Below are positions 1-7,717 of a DNA stretch of 54,886 nucleotides, in pieces; position 1 is the stretch's first letter, and the number at the start of each line of letters is the position of its first letter. Below the pieces are notes generated by a model, which saw only the letters and a program-made list of their open reading frames with translations, was not told the DNA's origin and made no database searches. The translations under genes were made by a program, and so were the position numbers. Source of the DNA: Parablautia muri. GTDB taxonomy: Bacteria > Bacillota > Clostridia > Lachnospirales > Lachnospiraceae. Location: the NCBI RefSeq assembly GCF_009917485.1, contig NZ_QZDT01000029.1:1-54886 (forward strand), given 5' to 3'.

Positions 1-710
1 TGCTATTTTATTGCCAGTTTTTATTGAATTTTCAAGGTGCATAGGCACTTATTCAAGTGCGAAGTTTGAGTTACATATAATTTATCATATGACACATAAA
101 TGGTCAAATCTTTTGGTCAATGGTAAAATTGGGACTTAAAATCGGCTTATCCATAACCATCCGCCACTTTCCAACAATACAGTTGGATTTAGAATCATCT
201 GCACATTCCTTCCTCCTGACAAGCTAATCAATACTGTCTAAGAAAGTCCGCCATTGTGACAATTTCGGGCATTTCCACGTCTAAAACCAGAAAATCTTTA
301 TCGCCAGCCACAAGTACGTCAATTCCCTCAATGATAGCTGTTGCCAATATTGGAGAGTCCTTTGCATCACGTATTTCACTTCAAAATTATTTTAAATAGC
401 ATATTTCCTTCCTGTGTCTCTTGTAAGTCGTCTTTGAAATATTTGGATTCATTACTTGACAATGTGGCAAAGATTATCCCGATACTTACAAACTAACAGG
501 GCAGGATGAGGTATTTAAGACCTATTTCTTTCCAAAATCATACGTCAGCTGCCGCAAGCTGAGGGTGGTCAGCACCGAGCAGGGCAGATGATGATAGCAA
601 ATAATAGGGCAAAGAGAGTAAAGAGAGATTAAGGAAAATCTAATGGAATTGTGAAAACGTTTGTAGTACAATCAAGGAGAAAAAATCTAAACCTATGGAA
701 GGAAGAAAAA
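1..710. other. Gene-poor degraded stretch
   Basis: No intact gene is visible in this 710-base stretch. It is A+T-rich and holds a PIN-domain remnant on the minus strand (listed separately). A 17-codon minus-strand peptide (104-154) reads MDKPILSPNFTIDQKI and may be a second remnant, but I cannot assign it firmly. The last 50 bases carry the ribosome binding site of the next gene. The area looks like a decayed accessory locus. Confidence 0.5.
228..380 (-). pseudogene. C-terminal remnant of a PIN-domain toxin
   Basis: On the minus strand about 50 codons encode an end resembling PIN-domain RNases of the VapC / COG1569 type. The fragment reads RDAKDSPILATAIIEG, then VLVAGDKDF, and ends LRQY before a TGA at 228-230. 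The RDxKD and TGDKDF-like (here AGDKDF) blocks are the family's conserved C-terminal acidic motifs. An in-frame stop lies directly upstream near 381-383, and no upstream frame supplies the missing N-terminal half. The gene is therefore dead. No intact antitoxin gene is next to it. The family call rests on motif recall, without an alignment. Confidence 0.6.
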
Positions 711-1214
711 ATGTCAAAAGTTTTATTTCTGGATATAGATGGTGTTCTCAATTCTAATTTTTGGAAAGATAGTCATCAGACAGAAATCAGTGATGGCGCA
801 TTGATTGATGAAGAAAAAATCAAATTGTTGGCGAGTTTGGTAAAAGAGACAAATTCAGAAATAATCCTTCATTCTGGCTGGCGCTTTTGGTTTGACACCG
901 AGTTAAAACCGTTATGTACAGAGGCAAATAAGTTGGTTGAGTTATTAGAAAAGGAAAACTTGTATATAAGCGGGGTAACACCAGATTTAACTACAGAAGA
1001 AATTAGAAAAACCAAGAAATTTAGTCTGGTAAAAGCCGATGAAATTCTGTTGTGGATAAATTTGCATAATAGTGTTACGGACTGGGTAGTCCTCGATGAT
1101 CTTGATTTGCACAGTGATCAGATCAAACAGCATCAGGTAAAAACGGATCAGACAATAGGGCTTACTCTTGAGAATGTAAAACAAGCTGTAAAAATTCTAT
1201 CGGATAATAAATAG
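711..1214 (+). CDS. HAD-superfamily phosphatase, HAD-SAK-like
   Basis: A 167-residue protein starting at ATG 711, chosen because GGAAGGAAG lies just upstream and the HAD motif begins at once; the longer reading from 651 has no such site. Motif I is LDIDGVLNS with Asp8 and Asp10. A SGWR block (residues 55-58) matches the S/TxxWR element of the HAD domain in Swiss Army Knife RNA repair proteins, and VVLDDLDL (127-133) supplies the late acidic motif. There is no cap domain. The substrate is unknown; a nucleic-acid 5'/3' phosphate is a family-based guess. The next gene follows after 25 bases, so the two are probably co-transcribed. Both are more A+T-rich than the rest of the window, which suggests horizontal acquisition. 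Confidence 0.75.
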   Translation: MSKVLFLDIDGVLNSNFWKDSHQTEISDGALIDEEKIKLLASLVKETNSEIILHSGWRFWFDTELKPLCTEANKLVELLEKENLYISGVTPDLTTEEIRKTKKFSLVKADEILLWINLHNSVTDWVVLDDLDLHSDQIKQHQVKTDQTIGLTLENVKQAVKILSDNK

Positions 1215-1239
1215 TTGTTTACATTTTGGAGGTATGGAT

Positions 1240-1674
1240 ATGGTACGAAAGGCAGAAAATAGAGATTTAGAAATACTGGCAAATTTAGCGATATTATTGT
1301 GGAATAACCATTCTGTTAACGAACTGATTACTGAATTTTATGAAACAATTTCTAAAGGTAAATCACAATTTTTTATGAAATATGAAGGAGATATTCCTAT
1401 CGGATTTGCACAATGCCAGTTGCGGTATGATTATGTAGAAGGTACAAAAACAACACCGGTTGGTTACTTAGAAGGTATTTTTATTAAAGATGGATATCGG
1501 AAAAAAGGGTATGCGAAAGAACTATTAGAAGCATGTGAAATATGGGCAAAAAATAACGGCTGCTTTGAGTTCGCCAGTGATTGCGAAATAGATAATGCAG
1601 GCAGCTATCACTTCCACAAAGCTATGAATTTTACAGAAGCAAACAGAATTATCTGTTTTACTAAGGATTTATAA
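1240..1674 (+). CDS. GNAT acetyltransferase resembling aminoglycoside 6'-N-acetyltransferase
   Basis: A 144-residue GNAT protein. The start at 1240 is preferred because GGAGG (1228-1232) is seven bases upstream; the ATG at 1234 is too close. The acetyl-CoA loop is RKKGYA (87-92). The block RYDYVEG, PVGYLEGIF and the C-terminal run FEFASDCEIDN then HKAMNFTEANR strongly resemble the AAC(6') subfamily typified by the Acinetobacter AAC(6')-Ih group, including its length. Such enzymes transfer acetyl from acetyl-CoA to the 6'-amine of aminoglycosides. Chromosomal relatives are not always resistance genes, so activity here is inferred. It is followed immediately by a perfect hairpin and sits in an A+T-rich, decayed accessory patch. 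Confidence 0.78.
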   Translation: MVRKAENRDLEILANLAILLWNNHSVNELITEFYETISKGKSQFFMKYEGDIPIGFAQCQLRYDYVEGTKTTPVGYLEGIFIKDGYRKKGYAKELLEACEIWAKNNGCFEFASDCEIDNAGSYHFHKAMNFTEANRIICFTKDL

Positions 1675-1711
1675 TTCACACTTTCAGACATGGTAGTCTG
1701 AAAGTGTGAAT
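1674..1711 (+). terminator. Perfect 16-bp hairpin after the acetyltransferase
   Basis: ATTCACACTTTCAGAC (1674-1689) is followed by a six-base loop and its exact reverse complement (1696-1711). The stem begins at the last base of the acetyltransferase stop codon. There is no T-tract after it, so it may be a rho-independent-like stop or a transcript-stabilising hairpin. Confidence 0.6.
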
Positions 1712-1729
1712 GGGAGAAGCAAAGTAATT

Positions 1730-1912
1730 ATGAAAACGGTAGTTTTTGATTTGGGCGGAACCTTAATGCAGTATGTCGGAATGCCTTATTCATGGGTGGA
1801 CTTTTATTATGGGGGAGTCGGAGCGATTATCTTAACAGACAATCCGCTGCCTTTTTTATTTTCAGAAACCACAAATACAACACAGAAAGGACGAGGTATC
1901 AGAAATGATTGA
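1730..1912 (+). pseudogene. N-terminal stub of a HAD hydrolase
   Basis: ATG 1730 opens MKTVVFDLGGTLMQYVGMPY, a clear HAD motif I (DLGGTL) with the start of a cap region. After about 26 residues (near 1808) the sequence stops resembling a HAD protein and runs on through unrelated codons to a stop at 1912. All later HAD motifs are missing. The junction marks a deletion or insertion scar; the downstream sequence could be a mobile-element relic but I cannot identify it. Confidence 0.6.
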
Positions 1913-1965
1913 GAGCAAAAATGATGCAAAAGAGCCTGTATTCTATATCGTATCAAGCTGCTGCT

Positions 1966-2538
1966 TTATGTAGTCCCAATCATATCCGAGAGCTGTGTGG
2001 TAAATTCCGGCAATGTTTTACAGGTAATCAGCTTTTTTACATAAGATGGATTACTGAGGATATTGCTTAATTCCTGGAAGATACTTGAAAAAAGCTGCCG
2101 ATCCTCCTAGCTAATAACAATCAGGATAATCAATCGAACATTGTGCTCCTGGCTCCATTGGATTGGCGGGGGGTTGATAGCAATACTGATAAAATTATGC
2201 TTGGCATTCCGGGAAAGAGAGTGGGGAATGGCCACATTATCAAAGGCTGTGCTTGACATATGCTCTCTGGCTATCACATTTTGATAAAGGTCATCATATG
2301 CCAACCCCAGTTTTACCACATTTTTACACAGAAATTCCAAGGCGGTTTCTCTGTTTTGAAACCGGATATCCGGATGGAATAATTCTTCGTAAAAAAATTT
2401 TTGCAGACTATTTTTAAGAAGTTCGATACTTTTTTGGCGGCCTATCTTTTTGATTGCATGATCAATGTTGTGATAATCCGTATCACGCAAAATGGGATGG
2501 AGGATTACGTGTTCACAGGGAAATGCTAAATCCGCCAT
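1966..2538 (-). pseudogene. Broken PTS EIIA end of a PRD/BglG-type regulator
   Basis: The minus strand encodes the C-terminal EIIA (fructose/mannitol type) domain of a LicR/MtlR-like transcriptional regulator. It shows the phospho-acceptor context NVAIPHSLS and the lead-in REHMSSTAFD. An in-frame TAG at 2107-2109 follows IVIS. Past it the same frame continues as EDRQLFSSIFQELSN and on to the true stop at 1966-1968, restoring a full EIIA tail. The HTH, PRD and EIIB parts upstream are gone: homology ends near 2520, where an opposed ptsI fragment begins. It therefore has an internal nonsense codon and a lost N-terminus. Amber suppression is possible in principle, but the truncation makes decay the simpler reading. 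Confidence 0.72.
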
Positions 2539-3834
2539 GGAAAGAATCGCAGGAATGGATGACGATTATATGAAAGCAAGGGCGGCGGACATCAAAGATA
2601 TCTCCAACCGTCTGGGGCGTAATCTGATGAGAGAGGATGAAACAGATTTAGGGGCAATGGAGCCTGCTATTATAGTGGCGGATGACTTAAGCCCCAGTGA
2701 AACTGTCTGGATGGATAAGAAAAAAATACTTGCTTTTGTGACAGTGCATGGTTCAACCAATTCCCATACGGCAATTTTAGCGCGTATGATGAATATACCG
2801 GCTCTGATTGGAGTGCCTGTGGATTTGGAGAAAATACATACGGGAATGCAGGCGGTTGTAGATGGCTTTAGCGGAGAAGTTATTTTTGAGCCTTCAGAAG
2901 AAATCCGCCGCCAGACCATGCTTAGAATAAAGGAGGAGGAAGAAAAGCTGCATCTGCTCCATACCTTAAAAGGGAAAGAAAATGTGACTTTGGACGGAAG
3001 GAAAATCGATATCTATGCCAACATTGGAAATGTCAGTGACATAGGTTATGTGCTGGAAAATGATGCAGGGGAATTGGGCTGTTCCGCAGTGAATTTTTAT
3101 ATCTTGGCAGAGCGGATTTTCCAACGGAGGAAGAACAATTTCAGGCATATAAGCAGGCCGCCCGGATGATGGCGGGAAAAAAGGTGATTATCCGCACGTT
3201 AGATATAGGCGCGGACAAACAGGCGGATTATTTCAAGCTTGGCAAAGAAGATAATCCGGCAATGGGGTATCGGGCGGTCAGGATTTGTCTAAAACAGCCG
3301 GATATATTCAAAACCCAGCTTCGGGCATTACTGCGGGCCGCAGTTCATGGAAATATTGCCATTATGTATCCTATGATTACATCAACGGAAGAAGTATCTA
3401 AGATTTATGGTATCGTAAAGGAAGTCCGGGAAGAACTGGAAGCAGCGCAAGTACCCTATAAAGTGCCGGAGCAGGGAATCATGATAGAGACGCCCGCAGC
3501 AGTGATGATTAGCGATGAACTGGCAGAGATGGTGGACTTCTTCAGTGTTGGAACAAATGACTTGACGCAGTATACACTTGCCATAGACAGGCAAAATGAA
3601 AAATTGGATGATTTTTATAAACCTCACCATAAAGCCATTTTAAGAATGATTCAAATAGCGGCCGATAATGCCCATAAATGCGGAAAGTGGATTGGCATTT
3701 GTGGAGAGCCGGGCGCAGATTTGGAATTGACGGAAGAATTCTTGCGGATGGGAATTGATGAATTGTCAGTAGCGCCGTCTATGGTATTAAAAATAAGGAA
3801 AGCAGTCAGAGAGCCTGGCGCTGCCCGGGCTTAA
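2531..3834 (+). pseudogene. ptsI: Truncated, frameshifted PTS enzyme I
   Basis: Homology to enzyme I (PEP-protein phosphotransferase, about 575 residues when intact) starts mid-protein at SAMERIAGMDDDYM. It includes the phospho-His block VTVHGSTNSHTAILARMM and ANIGNVSDIG, then the PEP-binding half with RTLDIGADKQ, MGYRAVRI, ETPAAVMI, FFSVGTNDLTQYTLA and the ICGEPGAD block. Roughly the first 100 residues are missing. At about 3065-3072 the frame shifts. Restoring one G to the run at 3068-3071 rejoins DAG to GIGLFRSEFLYL and on through EEEQFQAYK. A single G missing from a homopolymer could be a sequencing error, but the missing N-terminus is independent evidence of decay. Confidence 0.8.
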
Positions 3835-3964
3835 AAATTTTTGGCTTGCCCTATGGCAGTCCGATTCCACGCTTCCTGGAGACGTGGAATATACTTTTGC
3901 CGGTCATTGAAAGGGCGGCAAAGCCCATTGGCCTTGCCGCCGCCCAGTTTGTTTTGCTGCTTCA

Positions 3965-5212
3965 TCATATGATAATCGTGGAAGGCGTAACCACCCGGCA
4001 GACAATCATGGCGTCAAATGTGGATTGCGGAATTATCGTTGTGGTATATGCAAATTTTAACATTTTCTGCATACCGGACAAACTAACATTCAGTGTGGTA
4101 ATCGTCTGCTCGCTGCTCAAAATTTGTTTCCATGTCTCGTCAGACTGTGCGTTTGCAAAATCGATGAAATATTGATTGCTGTCAGAATCAGTAAGTTGAC
4201 TGTTCAGGTCATTTGAATTGCTGACTTCCACAACCTCAAACCCGCCACTGTCTTTTTGCGAATTAAACTTTGTTTTCTGCGCATCTGTCCCAATGGCATA
4301 GTAACCGTTTTTAAGATTTTTTGACAATAACTGGCCTAAGCATGTGTAGCCGGCAACAGAGGTCTTCCCGATATGCCCATTGTGCCCATTGATAAACAGA
4401 ACACTTCCATCTCCATGCTGTAAGAACCATTCCACCTTTTCATACATGTGTTGGTCGCGAGTAGCATTGTAGCTATCACTCAACTGCAAATCGCAATACG
4501 CAAAAATGGTGTTCGCACACTCTTTTGCAAAATCAAAAGCTGATTTCCCTAATATTGTTACAATGTCTGCTTCAAAGGTATCCATTTGATCCATCAGCTC
4601 CGAAACGGCTTCTTTTGCGCTTTTTAAGGTGGCCGTATCTAAAGAATTTCTGTTTTCATCTGTGAGCTGGGATAATGCTTCCGTATATTTTGCACTTAAT
4701 TCAGGAATAGTCCGGTTTAGAACAGAGAACAGATACTCTTTGTTGTTGTCAAAGCGCTGCACATCCATACCATAGAAATGCAATGCGTTCTCAGGTGAAG
4801 CCGCTTCATTATAAGACCGCATCCATTCTATCAAATGAACCATTTCCTGGGTCTGATAAATGGTAAAGCCGATTGCACCAACGGCATCTTCGGCAGAACC
4901 GGCGCCGCCGTTGATGTAATGGTCCACTTTTAGCGCTCCGCCAAAATCTCCTTCGATGATAAACGTCCGGCAATCATTGTTTTTTACTAATGATTTGAAT
5001 ACATCAGCTTTCATTTGATGATACTGGGCTACACCATGGCTTGCTTCTCCCAGTCCCACCACTTGCACATCAGAGGATATTGGAATTACATCAGGCCCTG
5101 CTTGTGTATAAGGTAAATCTGCAGACACAGACGAGGCGGCATTGCCGCATCCTGTAAATAGAACCGGACAGGTTATCAATGCCAGACAGGCACAAAAAAA
5201 TTTTTTTGACAT
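3965..5212 (-). CDS. Erythromycin esterase-family lipoprotein
   Basis: A 415-residue protein of the Ere/PF05139 family. ATG 5212 is chosen because GAGGTG lies nine bases upstream; the upstream ATG at 5236 lacks a site. An N-terminal lipoprotein signal ends in the lipobox LFTGC (Cys22), so it is probably anchored outside the membrane. Family motifs are GLGEASHG (Glu56, His59), IIEGDFGG (Glu88), TRDQHM (Arg252) and INGHNGHIGK (His277, His280), matching the catalytic pocket of Ere enzymes, which hydrolyse macrolide lactones. Surface-anchored relatives of unknown substrate are common, so macrolide inactivation is only possible. Its upstream neighbour on the same strand is a GOLPH3-like gene. Confidence 0.82.
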   Translation of the reverse strand: MSKKFFCACLALITCPVLFTGCGNAASSVSADLPYTQAGPDVIPISSDVQVVGLGEASHGVAQYHQMKADVFKSLVKNNDCRTFIIEGDFGGALKVDHYINGGAGSAEDAVGAIGFTIYQTQEMVHLIEWMRSYNEAASPENALHFYGMDVQRFDNNKEYLFSVLNRTIPELSAKYTEALSQLTDENRNSLDTATLKSAKEAVSELMDQMDTFEADIVTILGKSAFDFAKECANTIFAYCDLQLSDSYNATRDQHMYEKVEWFLQHGDGSVLFINGHNGHIGKTSVAGYTCLGQLLSKNLKNGYYAIGTDAQKTKFNSQKDSGGFEVVEVSNSNDLNSQLTDSDSNQYFIDFANAQSDETWKQILSSEQTITTLNVSLSGMQKMLKFAYTTTIIPQSTFDAMIVCRVVTPSTIII

Positions 5213-5301
5213 CACGTAAAACACCTCATTTCTCATTGTTCCTAAATTATGTAAATCAGTAGCTGTAATGGTATCTATTTTGCTTGGCTCAGCTCAGCCC
5301 A

Positions 5302-5336
5302 GGGCTTTGCATTTACTGCATTGTCTGTAAGAAAGA
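5302..5336 (+). repeat. Short dispersed repeat, copy 1 of 2
   Basis: This 35-base stretch matches 42781-42815 at 28 of 35 positions, with the core ATTTACTGCA and GTAAGAAAG. Both copies are preceded by TCAGCC-AGG-like sequence and lie in the same orientation between genes. The function is unknown. Confidence 0.45.
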
Positions 5337-5364
5337 TGCTCACCTGGCCTGTTGCAGACGGGAA

Positions 5365-6024
5365 TCAAATTGCTTGAGACGCTGCCGCTGCAATACTGAC
5401 CAAAATTGCGATTTCTGCCGCCAAAATCATATTCTTTATATGGCGTATGTAGTGCCCAAAATCGCTGTTGGCCTGTTTGAGTGCTTTTTTCAGGCAGGAC
5501 AGCTCCTTTTTGGACAGCAGCTTTTTTGCTGCTTTGCTTTCCAGCAGAAGAACCGCCAGCATGATTTGCTCCTGGGGAACTGTTTCGTCTATATGTTTCA
5601 CCGCAGCTATGTCCTGGGCGATAACGGTGGTATCCACATGGCAAAGTTTGGCTTTTCGCAAGCTGCTTTGCCTCTCCACCACTAGTACGGATTTGTCAAT
5701 CAGATTGTCTGCAATGGTTTCCGTCAAAGCCTTGATACGTTTACCCGTCAGAGTGTTTCTATAATCCAGAACCACTCTCTCCGGTCTTCTGGGTTTTTTA
5801 GCCAGCATTTCATAAACCGGGGCGCAGTAGGAGAGCGGCTCGGGGAGTGGGCCAAAAACCATCAATTTACCTTTTTCATCAGCAGTTACGGCGTTTGCCT
5901 GAATCATGTCCCAGACGCAGGATGCAACCAGACAAAGTCCCCGTTCCCGCCTTTGAAGGCCGGACAGCTTGCCCTGGGTCCCCAGCACAGCTATTGTATA
6001 TTTTTCAGTGGTTGTCAAATTCAT
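5365..6024 (-). CDS. GOLPH3/VPS74 (GPP34) family protein
   Basis: A 219-residue protein starting at ATG 6024 behind GAGGAG. The N-terminus MNLTTTEKYTIAVLG and the predicted helical bundle fit the GPP34 family, whose eukaryotic members bind phosphatidylinositol-4-phosphate on Golgi membranes; bacterial members are widespread and mostly uncharacterised. A hydrophobic C-terminal segment (about residues 198-219, AAEIAILVSIAAAAS) suggests membrane attachment. The gene faces away from the AgrC-like kinase at 6280 and precedes the erythromycin-esterase-like gene on the same strand with a gap of about 150 bases. Confidence 0.7.
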   Translation of the reverse strand: MNLTTTEKYTIAVLGTQGKLSGLQRRERGLCLVASCVWDMIQANAVTADEKGKLMVFGPLPEPLSYCAPVYEMLAKKPRRPERVVLDYRNTLTGKRIKALTETIADNLIDKSVLVVERQSSLRKAKLCHVDTTVIAQDIAAVKHIDETVPQEQIMLAVLLLESKAAKKLLSKKELSCLKKALKQANSDFGHYIRHIKNMILAAEIAILVSIAAAASQAI

Positions 6025-6131
6025 GTATAATCTCCTCTCTTTTGCACAATATTCAGGGCCCTTAAGTGTATATAGCATAGCAGAAAGGACGGCATTTCTT
6101 CCAAAATTGTCGTAAAATACCCGATTGGGTG

Positions 6132-6245
6132 AATAAACGCTTTCCGCATCCTTTGAAAAATGCGTTTATTTATCATTTTTGCACTTGCGTCAAAGTCCGT
6201 GGATTTTCCCTGACGCTTGCTATTAGGTCTTTGATTCGGTATAAT
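6132..6245 (+). promoter_or_regulatory. Promoter and palindromes upstream of the sensor kinase
   Basis: TTGCTA (6217-6222), 17 bases, then TATAAT (6240-6245) form a good sigma-A-like promoter for the kinase gene. Upstream lie two inverted repeats: AATAAACGC/GCGTTTATT (6132-6140/6162-6170) and GCGTCA/TGACGC (6187-6192/6211-6216), the second ending just before the -35 box. They may bind a regulator, or the first may end transcription coming from elsewhere. Confidence 0.5.
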
Positions 6246-6279
6246 ACATAGGATTGTGAGCCATGAAGGGAGGAACCAA

Positions 6280-7596
6280 ATGAATTCTTATCTTTCTCTT
6301 TTATTTTCTTTTTTCCTGTTTGCAATCACGATTCGCAATATCTGGCCGCAAAAAATGGGACTAAAAGGTTTTGCGGCTCTTTATGCGCTGATGTCCTTTG
6401 CGGCATTGCCCATACCGTTGCTGACATATAAGCTGTATGGGCTTTTTGGCGTATTGTTAGCGGTCTGCTTGTATGGCTTGGCTGCTTATCAAGATACCCG
6501 TCCTAAAAATATTTGTATGGGACTTTTCGGATGCGTACTTGCCGTTATCCTGGATAATGTGTTTGTGGGGGTTCGGCATTTATTGCCTTTTATGGATTCT
6601 TTGGAGGAGAATTTTTATGGGGACTTTTGCATTGCGGCGCTCCAAATGATATTGTATTATGCCATGACACTGCTTTGCGGCAGGGCAATCCGGTGGGGAC
6701 TGCTAAGCAGGAGGGGCATATTGCAGATACAGCAGGTATGGTATTTGATAGATGCGGCCTTATTGCTGTTTGTCATTGTGTTTTTCTTTCACACGGAAGT
6801 AGGGGCGGAGGTGCCTTTGTTTGCCGACCGGATGTATTATCATGTTATGCTCTTTGCGGGCTATTTCATGGTGGCGGTTTTTCTGTCTCTGGCCATGTTT
6901 GGGGCTTACCGCGAAAAGATGCGGACAGAAACCAGGCAAAGGGCGTTTGCGGATTTACAGGATTACACACACAATCTGGAAACCATGTATGATGGACTGC
7001 GCTCCTTTAAACATGATTACATCAATATCTTAACCTCCCTGTCCGGCTATATTGAGAACGGAGATATGGAAAAGCTAAAGGACTTTTTTGAGGAAAAAAT
7101 CCTCCCCACCCAAAAGATGATCACCCAGGGAGATTATAAGCTGAACCAACTTGGCAATATCGCTGTATTGGAGATTAAGAGTCTGCTTTCTGCAAAAATG
7201 ATTTATGCACATGAAATGGGGATCAACGTTACCATTGACATTCCGGATCAGATCCCTTGCTTTTCTATGGATACGGTAGACTTAGCCCGGCTTCTTGGAA
7301 TTTTTCTGGACAACGCCGTGGAGGCGGCCATGGAAACAAAGCGCCCTGAAGTTGGGTTGAATATGATTCAAAATCCGGATACGGTTGCAATCATTATCCG
7401 TAATAGCATGGAGGAGGGCGATTTGGCCCTGCAGAAACTGAAACAGCAGGGATTTACCACAAAAGAAGGCCATACGGGAATCGGTCTTGCCAATGCGCAA
7501 AAAATAATTCGGTCATATGACAATATACTTTGGGAAACCACTAAGAAGGACGGCTGCTTTACGCAGTATTTGGAGATTGAAAGAAAAGAAGTGTGA
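6280..7596 (+). CDS. AgrC-type GHKL sensor histidine kinase
   Basis: A 438-residue membrane kinase starting at ATG 6280 behind GGGAGG. About six hydrophobic segments fill residues 1-210. A cytoplasmic GHKL kinase follows: the phospho-acceptor region RSFKHDYINIL (His245), N-box FLDNAVEAA (Asn345) and G-box GHTGIGLANA (398-406). This is the architecture of AgrC and other peptide-sensing kinases. The cognate LytTR regulator follows after an intercistronic hairpin and repeat. No agrB or agrD is visible next to the pair, so the signal is unknown. Confidence 0.85.
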   Translation: MNSYLSLLFSFFLFAITIRNIWPQKMGLKGFAALYALMSFAALPIPLLTYKLYGLFGVLLAVCLYGLAAYQDTRPKNICMGLFGCVLAVILDNVFVGVRHLLPFMDSLEENFYGDFCIAALQMILYYAMTLLCGRAIRWGLLSRRGILQIQQVWYLIDAALLLFVIVFFFHTEVGAEVPLFADRMYYHVMLFAGYFMVAVFLSLAMFGAYREKMRTETRQRAFADLQDYTHNLETMYDGLRSFKHDYINILTSLSGYIENGDMEKLKDFFEEKILPTQKMITQGDYKLNQLGNIAVLEIKSLLSAKMIYAHEMGINVTIDIPDQIPCFSMDTVDLARLLGIFLDNAVEAAMETKRPEVGLNMIQNPDTVAIIIRNSMEEGDLALQKLKQQGFTTKEGHTGIGLANAQKIIRSYDNILWETTKKDGCFTQYLEIERKEV

Positions 7597-7624
7597 AAAC
7601 AGAAATGAATTTCTGTTTCCACAC
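7591..7624 (+). promoter_or_regulatory. Intercistronic hairpin between kinase and regulator
   Basis: Two 15-base arms (7591-7605 and 7610-7624) pair at 14 of 15 positions around a TGAA loop. The left arm contains the kinase stop codon. It lies within the likely two-gene transcript and could set the kinase to regulator ratio by transcript processing, stability or partial termination. Confidence 0.5.
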
Positions 7625-7643
7625 AACAAATTTGTGCATGCAC

Positions 7644-7712
7644 ATAGTGTACTTCATACACACAGCATGTTTTGCATGCATGTAATTTGAAGGGGCTGGC
7701 AAGAAGGGAGGA
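7644..7712 (+). repeat. Twin-hairpin intergenic repeat, copy 1 of 2
   Basis: About 69 bases closely match 45107-45177. The shared core reads ATAGTGTACTTC, TACACACAGCATG, TTTTGCATGCAT, AATTT and then the GGAGG ribosome binding site region. GTGTA/TACAC and GCATG/CATGC can form two short hairpins. In both places it lies between the stop codon of one gene and the start codon of the next gene in the same operon. Confidence 0.6.
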
Positions 7713-7717
7713 TTCAT

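Noticed and set aside
3846-4175. 109-codon plus-strand frame after ptsI
   Set aside because: Most of it is antisense to the Ere-like gene; the first 120 bases are unassigned but show no family features.
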